In this document: one piece after another, positions 58,253-64,000 of the stretch
Numbering within the stretch: the stretch's first letter is position 1
Layout of the letters: the number at the start of each line of letters is the position of its first letter
From: Paenibacillus_L residui
GTDB taxonomy: Bacteria; Bacillota; Bacilli; Paenibacillales; NBRC-103111
NCBI RefSeq assembly: GCF_042677205.1
Contig: NZ_JBHTIU010000031.1
Location: forward strand, 62,001 to 126,000
Length of the DNA stretch: 64,000 nucleotides
Direction of reading: 5' to 3'
Notes under the pieces: model-generated
What the model saw: only the letters and a program-made list of their open reading frames with translations
The model's database searches: none
What the model was told of the DNA's origin: nothing
Position numbers and translations under genes: made by a program

Positions 58253-59863
58253 CTAATAGGAGCGCTTCATGTCTGTCAGGTCGAATGGACAAACCTTGAC
58301 CGTAAAAATAAATACCGCCCCCGGGCCATCGCCGGATTCGATCCGAATGGAGCCGCCCATAAGCTCCACCAGCTTTTTGCATATGGCCAGGCCCAAGCCG
58401 GTCCCCCCATACTTACGGGTCATGGACGAGTCCAACTGGGAGAAGGGCTGGAATAACTGGCTGCGTTTGCTCTCCACGATCCCGATTCCGGTATCCTTGA
58501 CGACAAATTCGATCTCCAGCCGCCCATCCTCCTCTCCCAGCTTGTTAGCGTAGACGTATACCCCACCCTGCTCGGTAAACTTGACCGCATTGCCAACGAG
58601 ATTCATCAGAATTTGCCGCAGCCGGGTAACATCGCCCAACAAATATTGCGGAAGCTCGGGATCGACCCGGTACTCCATTTCCAACTGCTTCTTGTGGGCC
58701 ATAAATAAATTAAAGGTTTCTTCCAGACAGCTCCGCAATTCGAAGGGCTCCTCTTCCAGCTCCATCTTGCCGCTCTCAATCTTGGAGAAATCAAGAATGT
58801 CGTTAATGACCGCCAGCAAGGCGTCCCCGCTCTTGCGGATAATCTCCGTCAGCTCCCGCTGCTCCGGATTAAGGTCCGTCTGCATCAGCAGATCGGTCAC
58901 CCCGATCACGCCGTTAAGCGGAGTCCGAATTTCGTGGCTCATCGTCGCCAGAAATTCCGATTTGACCCGAGACGCAATCTCCGCCGCCTCCTTCGCCGCC
59001 AGCAGCTCCTGCTCCGCCTTCTTCCGTTCTGTTATGTCGCTGACCGTGCAGGCAAACAGACGATCCGATCCGATGTAAGCTTCGCCGATCTGGATTTCCG
59101 CGGGGAAGGCAGAGCCCTGTTTGTTCCGCAGCTTCATCTCACTGATCTTCCCCGTTACGTAGCGGCCTTCTCCCTCCCCGTTCCGCTCCTTGTTCTCCAA
59201 TGCCCGCAAATCGGGTATAAGCAGCGTAACGTTCTCGCCAACCAGCTCATCCTCCGTGTAGCCGAACATGCTGATGGCGGCAGGGTTAACCGTCAGGATG
59301 GTGCCTTGGGCATCGAAGGTAAACATGGCATCAATCGACGTCTCCCCGATCATTCTGGCCTGAGCCTCCGCCCTCGTCAGGCTGAGCGTTGTCAGCAGCA
59401 GCTCCTTATTGGCCTTCTCCAGCTTCTTCGTCTGCTCCTCCAACAATTTGGCCTGTTTTTGCAGCTTTTTGCTGCTGATAAACAAATTGACGAAGCCCTC
59501 GATTTTCGATTTCAGAGTCTGGGGAATGAACGGCTTGACCATATAGTCAATCGCTCCAACGGAATACCCTGTAAAAAAATGCTCCGCTTCCTTGCTCGTC
59601 GCCGTAATAAAAATGATCGGTATATCCTTGGACCGGTCCCGGGCTTTAATAAAGCGCGCCGTTTCAAAGCCATCCATGCCCGGCATCTGCACGTCCATGA
59701 CAATAACGGCAAACTCCTGCTTCAGGAGACAGCGAAGGGCCTCTTCCCCCGAATTTGCACGAACCAAATTATAGTTTTCCTCGGCAAGCACCGCCTCCAG
59801 GGCGAGCAAATTCTCGGGATGGTCATCCACCAGCAATATGTTGATGGGATCCGTATATTCCAT
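58253..59863 (-). CDS. REC-PAS-histidine kinase hybrid
   Basis: 536 residues. Receiver domain first (about 8-122) with Asp57 in VIVMDVQMPGMDG. A coiled coil follows (about 130-170, KKLQKQAKLLEEQTKKLEKA), then PAS (about 172-290, IDAMFTFDAQGTILTVNPAAISMFGYTEDELVG). HisKA comes next (SEFLATMSHEIRTPLNGVIG) and HATPase_c (RLRQILMNLVGNAVKFTEQG, KDTGIGI, GGTGLGLAICKKLVELMGG). It is cytoplasmic and may be the last step of the cascade that includes CheR and the larger hybrid kinase upstream. About 178 bases separate it from cheR. Confidence 0.93.
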   Translation of the reverse strand: MEYTDPINILLVDDHPENLLALEAVLAEENYNLVRANSGEEALRCLLKQEFAVIVMDVQMPGMDGFETARFIKARDRSKDIPIIFITATSKEAEHFFTGYSVGAIDYMVKPFIPQTLKSKIEGFVNLFISSKKLQKQAKLLEEQTKKLEKANKELLLTTLSLTRAEAQARMIGETSIDAMFTFDAQGTILTVNPAAISMFGYTEDELVGENVTLLIPDLRALENKERNGEGEGRYVTGKISEMKLRNKQGSAFPAEIQIGEAYIGSDRLFACTVSDITERKKAEQELLAAKEAAEIASRVKSEFLATMSHEIRTPLNGVIGVTDLLMQTDLNPEQRELTEIIRKSGDALLAVINDILDFSKIESGKMELEEEPFELRSCLEETFNLFMAHKKQLEMEYRVDPELPQYLLGDVTRLRQILMNLVGNAVKFTEQGGVYVYANKLGEEDGRLEIEFVVKDTGIGIVESKRSQLFQPFSQLDSSMTRKYGGTGLGLAICKKLVELMGGSIRIESGDGPGAVFIFTVKVCPFDLTDMKRSY

Positions 59864-59901
59864 CGGCTTCCTCCTGTATCGGTTGGTCTATGCCTGACCG
59901 G

Positions 59902-59964
59902 GTAAATAACCCCACATGCCTTCGTAGCGTATTCCGAGTACTTTGCGGGGAGTCCCAGAACTTA
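59902..59964. repeat. Repeat family B, shortened copy
   Basis: GTAAATAACCCCACATGCCT, then TCGTAGCGTATTCCGAGTAC and TTTGCGGGGAGTCCCAGAAC. Same as the tandem unit but lacking about 10 bases (AAAGTGAAGT) after the left arm. It lies between the REC-PAS kinase and cheR. Confidence 0.75.
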
Positions 59965-60040
59965 TTAATCTGGATCGGCCGGGCCTTAAATGATAGATAA
60001 TAAATATTTCTCCATGCGCAGCAAAACCGCTTGGCCAATA

Positions 60041-60946
60041 CTACCTGATCTTCCGGTAGAGCCTTTCGCGGCAGTCAAGCGCTTCGTAGCCGTCGGCATG
60101 CCTCGAGAAATTGATCGACTCCCGATTGCCGAGAGCCAGCACTCCCAGAGGAGCCAGACTTTCGTAGAACAGATGGTGAACGTGATCCTGCAGCGATTTA
60201 TTAAAATAAATGAGTACATTACGGCAAAAAATGACGTGAAACTCGTTAAACGAGCGGTCGGTCACCAGATTATGCCGGGCGAACACGATGTTTTCCTTCA
60301 AGAACGGGTGAAAGGTGACCTTGCTCCCCGAAGCCGAGTAATATTGCGAGAAAGCGCCGGTTCCGCCGGCCAGCATATAATTTTTCGTATAGCTCTGCAT
60401 TTTGCTGAGCGGGAAGGTCCCTGTTCTGGCCTGATTGACTATATCTTCGCTGACGTCCGTCGCGTAGATTCTCGACTTGTGATACAATCCCTCCTCGTGA
60501 AGAAGAACAGCCATGGAGAACACTTCCTCCCCCGTGGAGCAGCCCGCATGCCATATCCGGATAAAAGGGTACGTATGCAGAAGAGGAACCACCTTCTCCC
60601 GGAAGGCTAAAAATAAGGAGGGATCGCGGTACATCTCGGTCACATGGATCATTATGCTCTTCACCAGCTGCCTCATAGAGGCCGGGTCATGCAGCACTTT
60701 CTCTTGCAGGGCGGAGATGGACCCCAGCTTCATGGCCTGAACCTGGTGCCAAATCCTCCGGCGCAAGGAATTATAGGCGTAGTTACGAAAATCGTACCCA
60801 TAAAGCTTGTAAATCCCTTCCAACAGCAGCTCGATCTCAATTCGTTCCCGATTATCCTGAAGGTCCGGATGGCTCATCGATCGTTCTGCCCCCGATGACC
60901 AATCACTTGGAGAATGCTTCTGCAGAATGAATTCACGCCCTCTCAT
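60041..60946 (-). CDS. cheR: CheR-type protein-glutamate methyltransferase
   Basis: About 301 residues. The N-terminal helical domain (YGYDFRNYAYNSLRRRIWHQVQ) is followed by a SAM-dependent domain: IRIWHAGCSTGEEVFSMAVLLHE (motif I), RIYATDVSEDIVNQAR, and FHVIFCRNVLIYFNKSLQDHV. The chain ends soon after, so it lacks TPR or PAS extensions. The ATG overlaps the upstream kinase stop (ATGA, 60943-60946). No chemoreceptor or CheB is in view, so it more likely serves the kinase pair than flagellar chemotaxis. Confidence 0.92.
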   Translation of the reverse strand: MRGREFILQKHSPSDWSSGAERSMSHPDLQDNRERIEIELLLEGIYKLYGYDFRNYAYNSLRRRIWHQVQAMKLGSISALQEKVLHDPASMRQLVKSIMIHVTEMYRDPSLFLAFREKVVPLLHTYPFIRIWHAGCSTGEEVFSMAVLLHEEGLYHKSRIYATDVSEDIVNQARTGTFPLSKMQSYTKNYMLAGGTGAFSQYYSASGSKVTFHPFLKENIVFARHNLVTDRSFNEFHVIFCRNVLIYFNKSLQDHVHHLFYESLAPLGVLALGNRESINFSRHADGYEALDCRERLYRKIR

Positions 60947-63900
60947 CCGTACAACCACACCTTTAGCAAGGATAACAGCTGATCGGTATTGATCGGCTTG
61001 GTAATATAATCCGATGCTCCCGCTTCAATGCACTTATTCCGATCCTCTCTCATCGCCTTTGCGGTCAGCGCGATGATCGGCAGCTTCTCGAACCGGGGCT
61101 GGCTGCGGATCCGTCTTATCGTTTCGTAGCCGTCCATTTCCGGCATCATGATATCCATCAGCACCAGATCGATTTCGGCATTGGATTCCAGAACCTGCAG
61201 CGCCTCGATGCCATTCTCAGCAAAGGTCACATTCATATGGAACGCTTCGAGAACGCTGGATAGAGCGAATACGTTCCGAATATCGTCATCGACCAGCAGA
61301 ATGCTCTTGCCCTCGAAGGCACTCTCGTTATTGTGAAGCTTCTCGAGCATCTGCCTCTTGTCCTCCGGCAAGTTGGCCTCTACCCGATGCAGGAATAAGG
61401 AGGTTTCATCGAGCAGTCTTTCCGGCGACTTGACGTTTTTGATAATGATCGATTCCGAATATTGCTTCAGTCGGATTTCATCCGCTTTATCCAGTTCCTT
61501 GCCCGTATAGATAATGATCGGCAAGTCCTTCAGCCGCTCTTGGCCGCGAATCTCCTCCAGCAGCTCGAACCCGGAGATGTCCGACAAGCCGATATCCAGA
61601 ACCATACAGTCATAACGGCAGCCTTGCAGCTTCTCCAGAGCTTCTTTCCCGCTGGAAATCGCCGTGATTTCCACATCCTCGTAGCCAATAAGCTCCACGA
61701 GGCTGCGAAGCAATTCCTTATCGTCTTCTACGATCAGCAGGTTTTTGATCTTCTTGTCGAGGAAGGATTGGATGTGGGTAAACGCCTCCTCCAGATTTTC
61801 CTTACTGACCGGCTTTTTGAGATAGGCCATAGCCCCCATGGTCAGGCCTTGCCAGGATTCATCGATTACGGACATAACATGCACCGGAATGTGCCGGGTC
61901 TCCAGATTTTCCTTCAACCGGTTCAGAACGGTCCAACCGTCCACCACCGGCAGCTGAATGTCGAGAATGATGGCATCCGGTTTGTGCATGCGGGCCAGCG
62001 CCAGCCCCTGATCTCCGCGCAGGGCCGCAATCGTTTTGAATCCCCGCTGACGAGCCATATCCATAATGATCTTCACGAAATGAACATCATCCTCAATGAC
62101 CAGCAGCACCTTGTCGTTCGGCTCGATGCGTTCGCGGTCATCTTCAACGTCCGGGGAATTCAGCAATTTCGGATCCGATAGCTCTACCTGCGGGATGATT
62201 AATTCGGCGGGCAAGTCGGAAGTCTCCGCATGGCCGCGCGAGATCGCCACTTCTCTGATCATGCTGTCGACGATATCCTCATGCCCCGATGCGGGCAATC
62301 TCGAGGACGAGACTGGCAAATACAGGATGAAGGTGCTGCCGCGTCCTTCCTCACTCTCCAGGGTAATGGTTCCCCCGAGCAGTCGGGCCAGCTCCCGGCT
62401 GATGGACAGCCCGAGCCCCGTTCCTCCATATTTACGGCTCGTTGTACCGTCCGCTTGTCGGAAAGCATCGAAGATGAACTCCTGCTTCTCCTCGGAAATT
62501 CCGATCCCCGTATCGGTCACCGCAAAGGCGATCATCAGCTCCCCGGACTGTCCGGATTCAACAAGAGGATGATTCTCCTCCATTTTGACATGCAGGCTGA
62601 TGCTCCCTTTCTTGGTGAATTTGAACGCATTGGAGAGCAAGTTGCGCAATATTTGCTCCAACCGGTAATGATCTGTGTTCATCCGTTCCGGAACATCCTC
62701 TTCCACCACAATATGCAGTCCCAGTCCATTCTCCTTGGCCATTGGAGCGAAATTGCGGCGGACGAAATCCTCCAGATCCCGTACCCGATAAGGCTCGATC
62801 TGAACCTCCATCCGTCCTGCCTCCACTTTGGACAAGTCGAGGATTTCGTCTATCATCCTCAGCAGGTCGGTTCCCGAGGAATGAATCGTGTCTGCGAATT
62901 CCACCTGCTTCTCATGCAGATTTCCTTCCCGGTTATCCGCCAGCAGCTGCGACAGAATGAGCATGCTGTTCAGCGGAGTGCGCAGCTCATGGGACATGTT
63001 GGCGAGAAATTCCGATTTATATTTGGAGGTGAGCGCCAGCTGCAGCGCCTGCCGCTCAAGCTCGGTTTTCGTCTGTTGAATTTGCCTGTTCACCTGCTCG
63101 GTTTGCTCGATCTGCTGCTCCAGCTGGCGGGTCTTCTGAAGCAGTTCATCGTTGGCCTGCTCCAGCTCCTCCTGCTGCCGCTGCAGCATTTCCTCGGAGC
63201 GCTGCAGCGACCGTGTTTTCTCCTCCAGCCGTTCGTTGGACGCTCTTAATTCCTCCTGCTGGGAAAGCAGCTCCTCGGACTGAGCCTGAAGCTCCTCCGT
63301 CAAGCTCTGGGACACGCGGAGCAATTCCTCCACTTTCTTCCGTCCGATAATATCTTTAAGCACCGTTCCGACATGGTCTGCCAACTGCTCCAGCAGATGC
63401 AGCTGTATGGGAGTGAACTCCCCCAGGGACGCCAGTTCGACAACAGCGATCAGTTCATTCTCGTAACGGATGGGATGGCAGACGAGGCTGACCGGAGTAA
63501 TCTCGCCGAGTCCGGAGTTGATCTTAATATAATCGGCCGGAACATCTTTAAGAAGGATCGTTTCGTTGTCCAGAGCGCATTGTCCGACCAGCCCTTCCCC
63601 TATCCGGATGCTTCCGCTCGGATGAAGCCCTTCCTTATAGGCATAAGCGCCGCCCCTTCGCAATCGTCTGTCGGATTCCTCCCCCTCCAGCAAATAGACG
63701 ACCCCGTAGCTGGCTCCGAGCATGGGGGTCACCTCGCCGATAAATTTCTGGGCCACCTCCTCCAGCTCGCCGAGCCCCCTTAGATGCGTAGTCATCTGGG
63801 CCAGGTTCGTTTTTAACCAAGCCTGCTCTTCATTCGCCCGGTTCATCTCCCTCTCCCGCTTCGTCTTCTCCTGCAAATCTAACGCCATCGTGGTAAAGGC

Positions 63901-64000
63901 ATCGGCCACTTCCCCGATTTCGCCTTTCGGAGTGATGCGCTTAAGCTCCTTCGCATCGACGGTCCCATTGGCAAAGCCGGCAATCATCCGCGACAACATA
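60943..64000 (-). CDS. Hybrid histidine kinase HAMP-GAF-HK-REC-REC-REC (5' partial)
   Basis: At least 1018 residues, cut at the right edge. It enters in a HAMP domain (ITPKGEIGEVADAFTTMALDL). Then come GAF (about 65-215, GASYGVVYLLEGEE), a long Gln/Glu coiled coil (about 215-325), HisKA (SEFLANMSHELRTPLNSMLILSQ), and HATPase_c (GLGLSISRELARLLGG). Three receivers follow: first KVLLVIEDDVHFV with ILDIQLPVVDG, second NLLIVEDDKELL with VLDIGLSDISG, third SILLVDDDIRNV with LMDIMMPEMDG. All three keep the phospho-Asp. The third has the end sequence EAGASDYITKPINTDQL. The sensor part lies outside the window. Confidence 0.95.
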   Translation of the reverse strand, partial: MLSRMIAGFANGTVDAKELKRITPKGEIGEVADAFTTMALDLQEKTKREREMNRANEEQAWLKTNLAQMTTHLRGLGELEEVAQKFIGEVTPMLGASYGVVYLLEGEESDRRLRRGGAYAYKEGLHPSGSIRIGEGLVGQCALDNETILLKDVPADYIKINSGLGEITPVSLVCHPIRYENELIAVVELASLGEFTPIQLHLLEQLADHVGTVLKDIIGRKKVEELLRVSQSLTEELQAQSEELLSQQEELRASNERLEEKTRSLQRSEEMLQRQQEELEQANDELLQKTRQLEQQIEQTEQVNRQIQQTKTELERQALQLALTSKYKSEFLANMSHELRTPLNSMLILSQLLADNREGNLHEKQVEFADTIHSSGTDLLRMIDEILDLSKVEAGRMEVQIEPYRVRDLEDFVRRNFAPMAKENGLGLHIVVEEDVPERMNTDHYRLEQILRNLLSNAFKFTKKGSISLHVKMEENHPLVESGQSGELMIAFAVTDTGIGISEEKQEFIFDAFRQADGTTSRKYGGTGLGLSISRELARLLGGTITLESEEGRGSTFILYLPVSSSRLPASGHEDIVDSMIREVAISRGHAETSDLPAELIIPQVELSDPKLLNSPDVEDDRERIEPNDKVLLVIEDDVHFVKIIMDMARQRGFKTIAALRGDQGLALARMHKPDAIILDIQLPVVDGWTVLNRLKENLETRHIPVHVMSVIDESWQGLTMGAMAYLKKPVSKENLEEAFTHIQSFLDKKIKNLLIVEDDKELLRSLVELIGYEDVEITAISSGKEALEKLQGCRYDCMVLDIGLSDISGFELLEEIRGQERLKDLPIIIYTGKELDKADEIRLKQYSESIIIKNVKSPERLLDETSLFLHRVEANLPEDKRQMLEKLHNNESAFEGKSILLVDDDIRNVFALSSVLEAFHMNVTFAENGIEALQVLESNAEIDLVLMDIMMPEMDGYETIRRIRSQPRFEKLPIIALTAKAMREDRNKCIEAGASDYITKPINTDQLLSLLKVWLYG

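Overview
The window reads as a chromosomal segment of an endospore-forming, Gram-positive member of the Bacillales, most like Paenibacillus. The reasons are a GerA-type germination operon, an H-type small acid-soluble spore protein, a YhcN/YlaJ-type lipoprotein, CdaS, RsbV-RsbW-SigB, a large exoprotein with three SLH domains, recognisable sigma-A, sigma-B, sigma-G and sigma-W type promoters, and strong AGGAGG ribosome binding sites. Base composition is near half G+C in most genes, with clearly AT-rich stretches around 33.0-33.7 kb and 45.9-46.8 kb. No rRNA, tRNA, CRISPR array, transposase or prophage gene was seen.

Layout. 0-8 kb: the end of an ABC-F ATPase gene, a large membrane protein, a cluster of DnaA boxes, then the leftward operon thiL-tsaE-tsaB-rimI-tsaD (thiamine phosphate kinase plus tRNA t6A synthesis). 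8-11 kb: an ECF sigma factor, a short membrane anti-sigma candidate and a TPR protein in one operon. 11-15.5 kb: a spore DNA protection and repair group, with an sspH-type SASP (too short for ordinary ORF calling), Ku, an ATP-dependent ligase, a separate LigD-type polymerase, and the sporulation diadenylate cyclase CdaS behind a near-consensus sigma-G promoter. 16-21 kb: transglutaminase-like, PhzF-like, copper-amine-oxidase-N-domain, MarR and cardiolipin synthase genes. 21-28 kb: a ger operon in the order A-C-D-B, then a NarL-type two-component pair. 28-33 kb: a methyltransferase, spore lipoprotein, small membrane protein, Gln-rich protein and an oxidoreductase. 33-38 kb: a UgtP-like glycosyltransferase with a polysaccharide deacetylase, and an orphan histidine kinase. 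38-46 kb: the 1677-residue SLH exoprotein and an nfeD-floT operon with a sigma-W type promoter. 46-50 kb: a lipoprotein, then metE under a cobalamin riboswitch. 50-54 kb: thiN, rsbV-rsbW-sigB, and dps with a sigma-B promoter. 54-57 kb: a TetR regulator with two HTH domains, an alpha/beta hydrolase and an AraC regulator. 58-64 kb: a hybrid kinase, CheR and REC-PAS-kinase signalling cluster cut by the window edge.

The most notable non-coding content is (i) five perfect TTATCCACA boxes next to tsaD, at the same neighbourhood as the gcp-ydiF DnaA-box cluster of Bacillus subtilis; (ii) at least three dispersed or tandem repeat families, one with a hairpin showing a compensatory base-pair change between copies; and (iii) a leader ORF and hairpin in front of the TTG-started SLH protein gene. 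Functions of individual proteins are inferred from recognisable motifs; no database search was run.
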